A DNA stretch of 64,000 bases, taken from assembly GCA_008692225.1 (NCBI GenBank), contig VICG01000006.1, positions 1,865,501-1,929,500 of the forward strand, written 5' to 3'. A program made the translations under genes and the position numbers. This document shows, in pieces, positions 22,410-36,300 of the stretch. Numbering within the stretch: position 1 is the first letter of the stretch; every line of letters starts with the position of its first letter. Origin of the DNA: Monilinia fructicola. Its lineage: Eukaryota; Ascomycota; Leotiomycetes; Helotiales; Sclerotiniaceae. Under the pieces are notes generated by a model. That model was not told the origin of the DNA. It did not search any database and saw only the letters and a program-made list of their open reading frames with translations.

Positions 22410-23748
22410 TTGGAAAGACCGAGGGGAGAAATGATCAACTGGATATTATATCGATCATTGGTTTCTTGGACTAGGATCCGAATACTGATGCACGCCAACA
22501 CGCACTCATTTACATACAGACATACATACCTACATGCATTGCTAGGCGTTCAAATTGGGCACACGGAACCTGCTGATTGTTGTAGGATATTACGGGATTC
22601 TGGGTTGGTGTTGAAGTGTTTGTTTTGATTCTTCCCAGTTAGCAAGCAAGCGTGCGTACAAATTTTCTCATTGGGTGGTGTCCGGTCGTTAAGGCCTGGT
22701 TCAATACTTTGGGTATATATATAGGTATATTAAAATACAGAACTATATCATATATATCTTAGCTATTGATGATTGAAGATGTCTGATTTGTTTTATCATC
22801 TCAAATTTATAGCTTTGGAATGCAAATAACATGGATATAGGGGGAGCGAGATATATGTCTGACATTGTACTGTCACGACCACGAGCTCCCTCCCTCCCTC
22901 CCTACCTAGCTAGCTATCTTGCACCCAAGATCTTCATCATCCAAAAGATAAATTCGTGGAATTCTATCTATGGATGAAGAAGTGTCTTTCCTCGCGACTC
23001 TCCACATGGAGTTCAAGAGATCTGGTGGTCGGGAATCGTATCACGAGTATCGAGAATCACAATCACCAGGATCCAAAAGCGACTCGCTATTCCACGATAG
23101 CGCTCACCAGTTTCCCCAGATTGCACGAGGTCCTAGAGGTAGGTATGCGATTCTCCGCATCCATCCTGCGATTGCGGTTTGCGCATTGCAACGAATGTTG
23201 GAATCGGAACTGGACATTGGAAATTGGACATTGTACATCCGAAGAGGGGAGCCTCAGAGATCTGGATGTATGCGGGGTGCGAAAGGTAAAGCGAGTAAGT
23301 ATCTGGGAGATTTCGAGCCGATGCATATGGCCCTGGGTAGAATTGAGGGAGGTATGTGCCCCAGTGAATAGGGGCGGAACTCTCGCTGGAAAGGGGGTCG
23401 GATAATGATGATGGAAGGGGGATACCGGGAGTTATGGTACGGCAGATGGAAAATTTTGAAGGAGATATTTCAAAATAAGGGGCTTATCGGGAATTTTCGG
23501 GTTCTAGGGGATTTTTTTTGTATCAAGCTACTTTGAGTATCACAGTTTCATGTGCTTTTGAGCTTTATGAATAAACAAGGATACGTGCTACAAAGGATCG
23601 TTGGTTGATTGTACAAGGAGTTATATGGGGAATCTCTTTTTTTCTTTCTTTCATCGGTATCATCAGCCTACAGATCGACTAGCCACCCCTGACCTTCCTA
23701 GCGTAGCCCAACCATTACCCCCAAATTCATATCACGTCACATCACTTC
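22410..23748. other. Convergent spacer without a supported gene
   Basis: 1.34 kb between the VAC1 stop and the E2 stop. It contains a CTCC/CTAG simple-sequence tract near 22885-22916 and two overlapping frames of 133 and 149 codons around 22956-23405. Neither has a recognisable domain, so I do not call a gene. Confidence 0.4.
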
Positions 23749-25248
23749 TTATAGCAATAATTCCAAAGGATTCTCTACAACCTTCTTGAACTCCTTAATC
23801 CATTCACCACCAACGGCACCATCTACGACCTTGTGGTCGAAGCTTCCAGTAACGGTGATTTGATCATCCCATTCAATTCCTCCGTCTGCGCCTTGGATGG
23901 CGACCTTCTGAGTGGTTCCTACGGCAAGAATGGCTGCTTGTGGTGGGTTAATAACAGCGGTAAATCGATCAATAGCGCTGTTCATTCCCATGTTGCTGAT
24001 GGTGAATGTTCCACCTTGGTATTCATCTGGCTTGAGCTTGCCATCACGGGCACGTTTGCCAAGATCCTTAACTTGTGCTGAGATAGACTCGAGACCAAGA
24101 CCTTCAACATTCTTGACAATTGGTGTCATAAGACCAACTGGGGTGGCAACAGCGACCTGAAGAGAAGTTTAGTGAAGTGTATGATATTGATTCAGAGGAC
24201 AAAAACTTACGCTGACATCAACATTGTTGAATTGGCGGATAAAACCATCTCTCCAGCTTGAGTTGACAGCTGGAACCTTCTTGCACGCAATAGCAGAGGC
24301 CTTGATCAAGAAATCGTTAATTGAGAGCTTGTATTTCCCTTCTCCCGAAGCATTCAGAGCCTGTCTAAGCTTAATGAGCTTGGTGACAGAAACAGTAGAT
24401 GCGACAAAGTAGTGTGGGTTTTGGTTCACAGACTCGGTAAGACGATTGGCAATTGTCTTACGCATGGATGTGATAGGAATATCAACATAACTGGATGTAG
24501 CGGTGGTTGCTGGTGCGCCACTGCTTGAAGCTCCGGAGGAAGCCTTCTTAACATCGGCCTCAGTGACTTGTCCACCAATTCCAGTACCCTTAACACCAGT
24601 AATCTTGACACCAGTATCGATTGCCAATTTGATAGCTGCAGAGCTGGCATTGATTGCTCTTTCCAAAGCAGGTTGTAATCTTCCACCGCTTGATGTGGAT
24701 TCCTCCGGAGCTGGTGTCGATTCAGTTGGGGGCGGAGGAGCAGTTCCGGATTTTGTGTCGGATTTCTCGGAAGATTGGCTAGCTTCCTCTTTTGGTGGTG
24801 GTGGTGCAGACTTTTCTCCTCCAGCATCTGCGAGTGTGAAGTCGGCGAAAGCTGAAGTATCCTCTCCTTCTCCAACCATAACAGCAATTGGCTATTTTCC
24901 CGTCAGCACTTTAACTCTTCTTCAGCTCAAAGTAGTACAAACATTTCCAACAGCGACATCCTTCTCTCCAGACTGCTTCAAGATAGCAGCCAAAACACCT
25001 TCCTCTTGGAATTCGAAATCCATTTGCGCCTTATCAGTCTCAATCTCTACCAAGACGTCACCTGGAGCGATTGCATCTCCAGGCTTCTTTTGCCACGATC
25101 CAATGTTACCTGAGGTCATTGTTGGTGATAACGCAGGCATAGTGACCACAGTATGAGGAGGGAATGATTTGGAGGCATAACATCTTGCTAATTGATATGG
25201 CAAAGATGATGATTGAAGTGCACGCTTTCTCAACACTGCGGAAAACAT
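23749..25248 (-). CDS. LAT1: Pyruvate dehydrogenase E2, dihydrolipoamide acetyltransferase
   Basis: Core subunit of the mitochondrial pyruvate dehydrogenase complex; transfers acetyl from lipoamide to CoA. 464 residues from exons 25248-24943, 24891-24211 and 24156-23749. The N-terminus ([14 protein letters not shown]...) is a basic, serine-rich mitochondrial presequence. One lipoyl domain spans about residues 35-110, with the lipoylated lysine in [12 protein letters not shown] Pro/Ala/Ser/Glu linker follows. The E1/E3-binding domain is at about residues 195-240 ([15 protein letters not shown]). The catalytic domain ends with [11 protein letters not shown], whose His near residue 437 and Asp near 441 are catalytic. 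Frame and splice sites are intact. It is head-to-head with SEC7. Confidence 0.96.
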
Positions 25249-25900
25249 CTTGACTAGGATATCTGGAGGAAAAATACAACAAAACCACTTAAAATGAATG
25301 AAGAGAATCCAAATCCGTATCCAGACAATGTAAGTCTTGGATATTAGAGCCCGTGGTTGTAGGATTTGGGCGGGAAGTGGGAGATATTTCTTTGGGGGTG
25401 GAGTGGGAGTGGGAGGAAGTTATTCGCGACAAAAACACAGATTTAAATTGTTCTGTTGAATTATCGGAAAACCTCGCAGGTTGAATCCGTTGGCAGGTCG
25501 GAGCTCAAGGGAGTTAGTACAAAAGTAGATTAGTGGGAGGCTGACGCGTCTATAATTTCACCGTTGGGCGTTCTATTTGCTATTAAGCGCCGTCAACCAG
25601 ATAATTCATTTGATTGGTTGATAAGCGCCCTCTCCATCCAAGGTTCCTGACCCATGATTAATAAATGGATGGTCGGAGCAGATATGTGGCAGCTAAAAGG
25701 GTTCAATAGGTACGTACGTAGGGAAAAGAAATTAAGACGTTATGCCCCGTTCTCTCCGAACAAACTTCAATAATTCATTAACTTCATACATTTCATACAT
25801 TTAATTACCACTCCAATACAATCTTAGAAGAAGTCTTCTTTCCTTTCCTTTTAAGAATACATTTCCTACGAATGGAAGTTGGCGCATTCGATCGACCACC
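25249..25900. promoter_or_regulatory. Divergent promoter of E2 and SEC7
   Basis: 652 bp between the two start codons. No clear TATA box. A shared promoter for two constitutive genes is likely. Confidence 0.45.
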
Positions 25901-28900
25901 ATGAGCTCCATCGTCTTTGTGGTTTCGGCTCTGGAAGCTATCCATAACTCAAAGGAGGCTCAGAAAAGAAAGGGATTAGGGGAATCAGTTGAGAAAGCTT
26001 TGAAGGATATCAAAGAACATGATCCTCAATTACCTGATCCAGAAATTATTTTCAATCCCTTACAACAAGCTACACGATCTGGAAGTATCCTATTGACCAC
26101 GACTGCGTTGGATTGTATTGGCAAACTTATTAGTTACTCTTACTTCTCGGTACCTTCATCACCAAACGCAGATAGAGAGGCCGACCGCGCACCATTAATC
26201 GAACGAGCGATAGATACAATATGCGATTGCTTTCAAGGAGAAACTACCCCGGTTGAAATTCAATTACAGATTGTGAAATCATTATTAGCGGCGGTTCTGA
26301 ATGATAAAATTGTGGTACATGGGGCAGGATTATTGAAGGCAGTGCGACAGGTCTACAATGTCTTCCTACTTTCGAAAAGTAGTCCAAATCAACAGGTTGC
26401 GCAGGGGACATTGACACAGATGGTTGGAACCGTTTTCGAGAGAGTGAAGACGAGGATACATATGAAGGAGGCCAGATTGAACCTTTCGAAGTTGGATAAG
26501 AATGCCGAAAATACTAGTTCATTTACTGTCGATGTCCCGGAATCATTAAATGGCGTGCCGGGAAGCAGCGTTGGGGAAGAAGCAGCAGATGAATCAACGA
26601 CGGCAGAAGAACCTACAAATGGAGATGCGCCAAAACTTACACTCAAAGACCTCGAGCACCGAAAGAGCTTCGATGATTCGCAGATGGGAGAAGGGCCAAC
26701 TATGGTAACACAAGTCAAACCTGCGAAAGCCTCACCTCAATCAGTATCAGAACAAACGGCTCCGGACGGCGGGACTGAGGATAGCCTGGAATCCGAGGAT
26801 ATGGAAGATGAGGTCTATATAAGAGATGCATATTTGGTCTTTAGATCCTTTTGCAATCTCAGTACTAAGATTCTGCCACCGGATCAGTTGTACGATTTAA
26901 AGGGCCAAGCCATGCGCTCAAAGTTAATTTCTCTTCACCTCATTCACATGTTACTCAATAATAATATGCTCGTCTTCACTTCCCCATTGTGTACGATTAC
27001 CAACAGCAAAAGCAACGAGCCTACCGGCTTTTTACAAGCTATTAAATTCTACCTATGTCTTAGCATTACTCGGAATGGCGCAAGCTCTGAACCCAAGGTA
27101 TTCGAAATTTGCTGTGAGATTTTCTGGCTAATGCTAAAATTCATGAGAGCCCCATTTAAGGTTTGTGTAAATGGAATGAATTATTTTGAGATTTTGACTA
27201 ACTATTCGGCAGAAAGAGATTGAAGTTTTTTTGAATGAGATATACTTAGCACTCTTAGAAAGACGAAACGCACATGTTGCCCAAAAACTTCATTTCATGG
27301 GAATCCTCAATCGTTTCTGCGCTGATCCTCGTGCGCTTGTAGAGACATATTTGAATTACGATTGCGATCGAAATGTTGATAATATGTTCCAGACCTTGAT
27401 TGAAGACCTTTCCAAGGCGGCGAGTACTGCTGTTATGGTATCCCCTCTTCACCAACAACAGTACGAAGAGAAGAATAGTAAAAGTTCGGGGGGTGATTGG
27501 CAAAGTCGAAGCACACTTCCTCCGCCTTTATCCACGGCACACTTGAGTAGCAGTACCGAAAACGGAGAGAATGAAATTCCTAAGGAGTATATTGTCAAAC
27601 GGCAAGCTATGGATTGTCTCGTGGAGACACTTAGATCCTTGGTAAATTGGTCACAACAAGGAATTGCTGATGCTACTAGTGGTCCAGAGGGTGACGTTAG
27701 GGCTTCAGCCGACGTTAGAGAGTCACTGGAGCCTGGAAATGATAGTTCTTCAAGGATAACAGGTGAAAACACACCAATGCCTTCAACACCTGTAATGGAC
27801 GATGACCCCGAACATCTGGAAAAAGAAAAGCAGAGAAAGACTGCAATGACAAATGCCATCAAACAATTTAACTTCAAACCAAAGAAAGGCATCAAACTTC
27901 TTCTTGCCGATAAATTCATAGCCGAAGATACTCCAGAATGTATTGCACAATTCTTATTACGGGATGATAGGTTAGACAAGGCTCAAATTGGAGAATTTCT
28001 GGGTGAGGGAGAAGAAAGAAATATAGCGATTATGCACGCATTTGTGGATGCTATGGATTTCACCAAACGTCGATTTGTGGATGCTCTACGCCAATTCTTG
28101 CAATCATTTCGTCTTCCTGGTGAGGCCCAGAAGATTGATCGTTTCATGCTGAAATTTGCAAATCGATACGTGATTGGCAATCCAAACGCATTCGCCAATG
28201 CAGATACCGCTTATGTTTTGGCTTACTCTGTCATCATGTTGAATACCGATCAACACAGCAGCAAAGTTGCCAAAGAGAATGACCAAAGAAGATTTCATCA
28301 AGAACAATCGCGGTATCAACGATAATGCAAACTTACCCGATGAGTATCTCATTGGCATCTATGAAGAAATTCAAACAGAAGAGATTGTGCTAAATAGTGA
28401 GCGAGAAGCTGCCGCAGCCACGGGTAATGTTCCTCCACAATCCGGTGGAGGGATTGCAGCAGGTCTTGGGCAAGCTTTAGCTACAGTTGGACGTGATTTG
28501 CAGCGTGAAGCCTATTTGCAACAATCAGAGGAGATCTCACATAGATCTGAACAATTGTTCAAGAATCTTTTCCGGAACCAACGAAAGAATGCGTCCAAAT
28601 CCGGTGATAAATTTATCCCCGCAACTTCGTTCAAACATGTCGGCCCCATGTTTGAAGTAACTTGGATGTCATTCTTCTCCGGGCTTTCTGGTCAAATGCA
28701 GAACTCTCACAATATTGGGATTATCAAGTTGTGTATCGAAGGCATGAAATTAGCAATTCGTATTGCATGTCTCTTCGACTTGGAAACTCCACGTGAAGCT
28801 TTTGTTTCGGCTCTCAAGAATTCCACCAATCTCAATAATCCGAAAGATATGATGGCCAAGAATGTAGAAGCATTAAAAGTTCTCCTTGAAATAGGACAAA

Positions 28901-31419
28901 CAGAAGGTAATCTTTTGAAGGATTCATGGAGAGATATTCTTATGTGTATCAGTCAATTGGATCGTTTGCAGTTAATATCAGATGGAGTTGACGAAGGGGC
29001 CATCCCTGATGTTTCGAAAGCCCGAATCGTTGCCCCATCACGATCAGATACTACTTCCTCGAGAAAGTCTACTGCTTCACAACGACCTAAAGCTCGTCCC
29101 CGAACGAACACACAAAGTACCACTTATTCAACAGAGATAGCAATGGAAAGTCGGTCTGACGAAGTCATTAAAGGAGTGGACAGGATATTCACAAACACTG
29201 CCAATCTTTCGGGTGAAGCTATCGTACACTTCGTGAAAGCTTTGACAGAGGTTAGTTGGGATGAGATCAAGATATCTGGATCCAATGAATCTCCACGAAC
29301 GTACAGTCTTCAAAAACTGGTAGAAATAAGTTATTACAATATGACTCGTGTGAGATTCGAATGGGCCAATATCTGGGCTGTTTTAGGTGAGCATTTCAAC
29401 CGAGTTGGATGTCATAATAATACAGCCGTAGTATTCTTTGCTTTAGATTCTCTGCGTCAACTTTCTATGCGATTTATGGAGATTGAAGAACTTCCAGGAT
29501 TCAAGTTCCAAAAAGACTTCTTGAAACCATTTGAGCATGTAATGTCGAATTCAAACGTGGTTTCTGTGAAGGATATGGCATTGCGTTGTCTCATACAGAT
29601 GATTCAAGCTCGTGGAGAAAACATTCGCTCTGGATGGAGAACAATGTTCGGCGTATTCACAGTCGCAGCTAGGGAGCCATACGAGAGTATCGTTAATCTT
29701 GCCTTCGAAAATGTCAATCAGGTGTACAAAACTCGCTTCGGTGTCGTCATCTCTCAGGGGGCATTCGCAGACTTGATTGTCTGTTTGACCGAGTTCTCGA
29801 AAAACATGAAGTTTCAAAAGAAGGGCTTACAAGCTATGGAGGCACTGAAATCCATCATTCCAAAAATGTTGAAGACACCTGAGTGCCCCCTATCTCACAA
29901 ATCTAATGCGAACTCAGATGGTTCAATAAAGACGCCAGACACCGCTACAACCCCTGTTAGTCGCACAACTCAAGAGGAAGCCTTTTGGTTTCCTGTTTTG
30001 TTTGCCTTTCATGATGTTCTTATGACTGGGGAAGATCTGGAAGTTCGCTCAAACGCTCTAAACTATCTCTTCGAATCATTAATCAGATATGGAGGTGACT
30101 TCCCTTCTGATTTCTGGGATATTTTGTGGCGACAGCTCCTTTACCCTATCTTCATGGTTCTCAAATCAAAGTCCGAGATGTCTAATGTCGTCAATCATGA
30201 GGAGTTATCAGTATGGCTGTCGACTACAATGATTCAAGCTCTCCGAAACATGATTACCTTATTTACTCATTACTTTGAATCACTTGAATACATGCTTGAT
30301 AGATTTCTTGATCTACTTGCCTTGTGTATATGTCAAGAGAATGACACAATTGCTCGAATTGGCAGCAATTGCTTACAGCAGTTAATTCTGCAAAATGTCA
30401 CAAAATTTAGACCTCAGCACTGGTCAAAGATAGTTGGGGCTTTTGTTGAGTTGTTTGAAAGGACCACTGCATATCAATTGTTCTCAGCTGCAACATCATC
30501 TGCCGCAGGCGGTACTATGGATAGCTCTGTCTCACCACCGTTGGAAGATCTTGGAGATGATCAGTCTCTAAAGATTAATGGTACAAATGGTGCTGCTACA
30601 TCAGATGCAGAAAGTATTGCCGAGCAAGAAAGCCAGACGCCAGCAGCTCAGACTCCGGATTTGGAGGACTACAAACCACAATCGGGTCTTCAACAACAAC
30701 CAGTGGTCGTTACAGCCGCTCGTCGACGCTTTTTCAATAAAATCATTACCAGATGTGTTTTACAACTGTTAATGATCGAAACTGTCAATGAACTATTCTC
30801 TAACGATACAGTCTACGCACAGATTCCTAGCCCGGAACTTCTTAGACTTATGGCCTTACTTAAAAAATCTTTCTTGTTTGCCAAAAAATTTAATGAGAAT
30901 AAGGAGCTTCGTATGCGCCTGTGGCGTGAAGGCTTCATGAAGCAACCACCCAACTTATTGAAACAAGAATCTGGGAGTGCGGCGACGTATGTATCTATTC
31001 TTCTAAGAATGTACCATGATGAAGGTGAAGAGCGTAAGCGGAACCGGGGAGATACAGAACAAGCATTGGTGCCTTTATGTGCTGATATCATTCGTGGTTT
31101 CACACTACTTGAAGAAGAAAGTCAACAAAGGAACATTATCGCATGGAGACCAGTAGTCGTTGATGTTTTGGAAGGGTACATGAATTTCCCAAGGGAAGGA
31201 TTTGAGAAGTATATAGAAGTATTCTATCCACTAGCAGTTGATTTACTCTCTAGGGATATGGGGGTGGAAATTAGATTGGCGTTACAGGGACTTTTGCGCC
31301 GGGTAGGAGAAGTCAAATTAGGCCTTCCACCATCGGCCAGACCAACTACGCCAACAAGTCCTACTTCGTACCAATTTGGAGGTGGTAGGCGAATGAGCCG
31401 TCGGGATTCAAAGTATTAG
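25901..31419 (+). CDS. SEC7: Golgi ARF guanine nucleotide exchange factor SEC7, with one frameshift
   Basis: Large BIG/Sec7-type exchange factor that activates ARF1 at the trans-Golgi for vesicle formation. Exon 1 is 25901-27160 and exon 2 is 27213-31419; the intron is 52 nt. The N-terminal DCB and HUS regions include RDAYLVFRSFCNLSTKIL near residue 310. The Sec7 catalytic domain begins near residue 640. The glutamic finger is in LPGEAQKIDRFMLKFANRY, Glu at about residue 724. The family signature NTDQHSSKVAK follows. There the frame breaks: the expected RMTKEDFIKNNRGIND continues one base out of frame after an AAA run at 28272-28274. Removing one A gives a protein of about 1821 residues, including the HDS regions. 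An essential gene with one homopolymer indel most likely reflects a sequence error. An acidic/Ser-Thr-rich linker lies at about residues 205-300. Confidence 0.93.
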
Positions 31420-31985
31420 ATTTGCAAGCGTTGAGGGATTTCATTACCCTTTTTTCTTTCTGGGAACTATTTGAGCGTACCATATAGGGTAATTGGTGGG
31501 AGTTCAAAGGGTTTGAGGTGTTCTTGATCTGTCACTTGAGTGTTGACTAGCTGGATTTTACTTACGAGTTTCGACTTGTATGAATACATTTTTTCTGGAG
31601 TTGAATTATTGTTTGTAGATTGCATATTTTGTGCCGGTTCAGTGACTACTTGTCCATATTGCCGTTTTTCTTGGTGATCAATCAATTTGCGGATCTTTCT
31701 TCATCTTATTAGTGAAGTATCTTATGTCAAATTTATGCGAGTCGCTACATTATGGGATTTTAAAAGGGGACCAACCTCCACATCATGAAGATAAAATCAG
31801 CAGTCCGTTCACGTCCGTCATTGGATGTTGCAATGCTCGTCATTTGGCTCCATAGACGCACCATGACGGTAATTCCTCGGTATAACTTCACCCGAGCTGC
31901 TACCCCTCCATCACTACACATCTTAACATCATCTTATAAATACATCTTAACCGCCACACTTTCCTCCTTCAATATCATACTTACA
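31420..31985. other. Intergenic, promoter of the dehydrogenase gene
   Basis: 566 bp between SEC7 and the dehydrogenase gene on the same strand. The end holds a TATA box. An in-frame ATG at 31785 could extend the next protein, but it lies upstream of the TATA box and is not used here. Confidence 0.45.
31935..31942 (+). promoter_or_regulatory. TATA box of the tartrate/D-malate dehydrogenase gene
   Basis: TATAAATA, 44 nt ahead of the chosen ATG at 31986. It supports the downstream start over the in-frame ATG at 31785. Confidence 0.4.
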
Positions 31986-33335
31986 ATGCCCACTTCAAAC
32001 CAATCCAATTCTAGTAATGTAAAATCCTACAAAATCGCCTCGATTCCGGGTGATGGGATAGGACCTGACGTAATCTCCGCTGGTATCAAAATTCTTGACA
32101 AGCTAACCCAGGAACTGGGGACTTTTAGTCTGGAATTCACTCATTTTGATTGGAGTAGTGCTTATTATAAGAAATATGGGAAGTACCTACCGGATGATGC
32201 TTTAGAGGTTGTGAGAGGGTTTGAGGCGCTGTTCTTCGGGTGTGTGGGAGATGTTGGTGTGTGGTCTTTCTGTCTTATTCGTGGCCCTCGTCTGATCATC
32301 TATTCTGTCTATATCTAAGTATACTTTAGGCGAGCATGAGGTAAAGCTAATGTGATTGTAGAAGTGCCAGATCATATATCTCTTTGGGGTTTGAGACTTG
32401 CTCTCTGCCAACCATTGCAACAATATGCAAATGTCAGGCCTACGAGAATTTTGAGGGGTATTACATCACCGCTGAAGAATTGTGAGAGAGGTGACTTGGA
32501 TTGGGTTATTATTAGGGAGAACAGTGAAGGAGAGTATGCAGGACAGTATGTTTAAGGGGTTTTCTTTTGTTATGGAGATTCCGATGTTCAAAATAACTTA
32601 CTAACTCTTCAATCTTGAAGTGGGGGTATCTCGCATAAAGGGGAGAAATGGGCCGTGGCTACTGAGACTAGTGTCTTTACGAGGGTGGGAGTTGAAAGGA
32701 TTATGAGATTTGCATTTGAGACAGCGAGAGGAAGGGAGAGAAAGCACTTGACAGTCGTTACGAAGAGTAATGCGCAGAGAAATGGGATGGTATTTTGGGA
32801 TGAAGTTGCAGAGGAGGTGGGAAGAGAGTTCAAAGATGTGAAGGTAGAGAAAATGTTGGTTGATGGTGGGTATCTCATCCTTGGTGCTTTGCTCGCCACT
32901 GACTTTAACCTAGCCATGACTACCAAAATGGTTCTCCAACCCCAATCAATTGATACAATCGTCGCAACAAATCTTCACGCCGATATCCTCTCTGATCTTG
33001 CTGCAGCTCTCGCAGGTTCGATTGGTATAGCACCTACATCAAATCTTGATCCTACTCGAAATAATCCATCAATGTTCGAACCAATACATGGGAGTGCATT
33101 TGATCTTGTAGGCAAGGGAGTGGCAAATCCTGTGGGAACTTTCTGGAGTGCTGCGGAGATGCTGAGATGGCTTGGTGAAGGAGATGCTGCGGATTTGTTG
33201 ATGGAGAGTGTTGAGAATGTCTTGGAGAGTGGCGTGAAGACTTTGGACTTGGGCGGCCAGGCAAAAACTCAGGAGGTAGTGGACGCGGTTTGTGCCGAGA
33301 TTGAGGTGGTTGTAAGGAAGATAAAGGGAAATTGA
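31986..33335 (+). CDS. Tartrate/D-malate dehydrogenase family (TtuC-like beta-decarboxylating enzyme)
   Basis: Mn/NAD-dependent hydroxyacid dehydrogenase of the isocitrate/isopropylmalate family, of the type acting on tartrate or D-malate. 373 residues from exons 31986-32256, 32362-32545, 32621-32865 and 32914-33335. The third intron (48 nt, GTGGGT...CCTAG) is a multiple of three with no stop. Removing it gives MLVDAMTTKMVLQPQSID, the expected family sequence. Motifs: nucleotide and substrate binding PGDGIGPDVI at about residue 20, ENSEGEYAG, the metal-site stretch TNLHADILSDLAAALAGS and the NAD loop FEPIHGSAFD. It reads in tandem behind SEC7. The exact substrate is not decided by sequence. 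Confidence 0.88.
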
Positions 33336-36300
33336 TTGGGAGCTTAGTAAGTCCTTGCGGAATTGGGGAAAGAACTTATTGCTTGCACTTTGTGTCCTCT
33401 CAGCATAGAGACAACTATGGCTGATTTCAGTCTCCAAACTCGACTTGATGGCTATCAAATACTGGGCTTAAAAGTAAAAATTCAATATTCCGTTCATAAA
33501 CCACCTCACAAGCATCCAATCTTCAATTCCTTTGATACTTCACATTCCTAGCTTCTCTTTTCAATTGCTCTCATAGTCCTTCTTTAAGCAACTATACCAA
33601 GCTTACTGCTTATTAGGTGGCTTTGGAAGAAATCTCGTCTATAGCTCATGACAAGGGCATTTGTTGCCAAGGCAAGAGCTACCATAGACCATGGCATATG
33701 CAAAGCCACTTCCATTCATTATATGATTTCCCACGCGTGACATCCTCGATCTGCAATGCCGTCGAACTTGATGTTTTATGTACCTGGATTATATAGCCCG
33801 ATGACTTTCGCAGTGCCTCATGTTCGGCAATGAGGGACTGTCGAAACTATTCAGATTGCTATCCAAATCACTCTCGCTGTTTGGTTTTGAACGTATTCTA
33901 CGAATTTTGACACTGATCCTCAGTAGTCTTTTTCTTTGTTTCCCCGGGAATTTCAGCTGATGTGTACTTGAGTATCAGAATTGGATAGATCATGGATGGA
34001 ATCGGCGCAGCAGGAATTTCTATTGCAATGATACAAATTCGGAAGTCTAGATTAATCATCGAGCTAAGTCCTCAGGAATTGTATGCTGATCTTACAGATA
34101 CCTCTTACAAATTCACATATTTCAATGAACTTTTGTCACTGCGAGCTCCAAGAGCAAGCCTTGAAGAATATTGGATTCTTCGAAAACTACGTTGAGCAGG
34201 GAAAGATAATGACTTGGCTGGAGCATGGCATTCTTAGTATTTGGTTGGTTGAAGCATGCTACCGCGAGAGATGGCATGCAGGTATTATGAGCTCGTGGTT
34301 AATTTGCTCAAAATGACTTCGACATTGGATACAACAAGATCTTGCATGTGGGTAGGGGGCCTTGGTATGTTGCTTGTTTGTTCAAGAATTACACTTTCTC
34401 GCTAAAAAGATATTTAAAGCTGGATTCAATGGTCGGTCTTCAAATAACCCGTGGCTTCTTGCTATCGCGCCTGCGAGTCTGATCACAAGGAAGACCTGCG
34501 GAAGATAGAAGCCTGTTAACAGGAACTCTAGATGGAGGTAGGTGATAGCTAAAGACAGGAGTCGATCAGTAGAAAAGGCCGAACAGAGTATCGCAACCTC
34601 TGGCAGATACTGTCGGTCGGTGGTAATTACAAACAGCAGAGGCTCTTTGATCCCCCGCTAGTAAGCTTGAAGTTGGCGTATCACTCTAGACATTGATTAT
34701 ATGGCATTCATTAAGAGACAAATAACATTAATTGAGATATCTGGGGTGTTCCTGGAGGCAAATGGACGTCTCTGAAGTAACTGCTTGGCCGGGTCCGTGA
34801 ACGTAATATCTAAATTTGGTTGATAGAAAGGAAAACTCGAAAATTGAGTTGGAAATTACAAAGTAAGATTTTGCTGTTTAATCAAAATTTAAATGTTGCA
34901 GAAGTTCATGATTGCTATGGCTAAGGAGGAAGTATTTCAAAATTTGAAATGTTCATATGCAAAGACGAAGCGAGGTTGAAAATTTCATCCGGTGATATTA
35001 AGACAATCTTCAACAAACATTGAATTTTTACTTTTACAGCAACCTATTCCTCAATATAAGGTTATTTTGATGACGGGTACGTATTTTCATTTGGATAAGC
35101 GGAGATTTCAGATTCTGATTCGGCTTCTATTGCTTTATTACTGCTTCAAAATGAAAGCTGAGGTGGTATCATTCCATTGCTAATTCCTAGAGTGTCTATT
35201 ACTCTGCATGGCTCGAGTAATTTTGAAGCTTAGTTACTCTCTTGTGAACGACACTGGCCGACTAGCAATTCCACTCATCTGATTTTTCAGATCTAGCTCT
35301 AGCCAAAGCTACTTTGATCATCGATTCGAAGTTGGAAACTTCCTCAGAATTACATTATTTCCAATGTTCAAACCCCGATTGCTTGCCATAGAAGTAGGAA
35401 ACTGGAAATTGAACGAAGCTGGGAAATCCAAGGCAAGGAAAGCCCCAGGCGGATAGGTATGAGCTACAACAGAGATTGGAAATTTTGAAGATATATCACA
35501 AGGTTGTTGAGACATATATGAGGTCTGAAATCACCTATTTGAGGCTACAAAGCTTTCTGCAAGAGGGTTTCAGCATTTTGGCTATAGAGATTCATGACCG
35601 AGGATGAAGCCTCTTCATTTTTATCAGAAAATGCCACCCAGGGAATCTTAATACGTCTAACCAAATACTGCTCGAAAGAGAATGTGCCGGGCCTTGCCGG
35701 CTTAGAAGATGATCAACGGTCGAGGTACTTTCAATCTGTTTATAAGAGACAGATGACAAGAAAAATTTGCTCTTTATCAAGCAAATAGTTCTTAACTTAA
35801 CCCCTCGTTGCACAATAGCCTCGCACATTCACTTGTGTATCACATTTCCCTGCGTGGCAAGGCTTACACCAGTGACATTTGAGATACGTCTCAAAAATCA
35901 ATTGACATCACGAGCCTCTCTCGTCATGTTTCACCGCGTCATTATGTCACGGCGCAATATATGCATGCGGGTACATCCCAAGGACTCGGTTTTGTTGCAC
36001 GTCGTAATCTGCGGATCATTCCATGGCGTAGTCTTTTGTGGTAAGTTTTCCGCATTATGCTGCTTGCTGCATATTGTTACTCTTAGGCACCTCTTCGAGG
36101 TTCCATGAATGGAGGTGCGGTTATAGTCCCGATCGGGGGGGTTCGTGCTGGGGGGTGATTCATGTGTTGCTGGATGAATTGGGTAGGAGACGCATGTTCA
36201 ACGTGTTCGAGATTCGGCTGTCATGTTGTCTCGGATCTGTCTCCGTCGACTCCCTGACTCCTCTCTTCTGGACTTTATCTTGAACACTACCCCTCATTCT

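Noticed and set aside
22956..23405. Overlapping frames of 149 and 133 codons on the plus strand
   Set aside because: No motif, splice site or family resemblance; they lie in the convergent spacer between two well-defined genes.
28262..28290. Programmed ribosomal frameshift in SEC7
   Set aside because: No slippery heptamer of a known type or conserved precedent in this family; a one-base homopolymer error is simpler.
31785..31985. N-terminal extension of the tartrate dehydrogenase, possibly a mitochondrial presequence
   Set aside because: It is in frame and basic, but a TATA box lies between it and the family-typical start at 31986.
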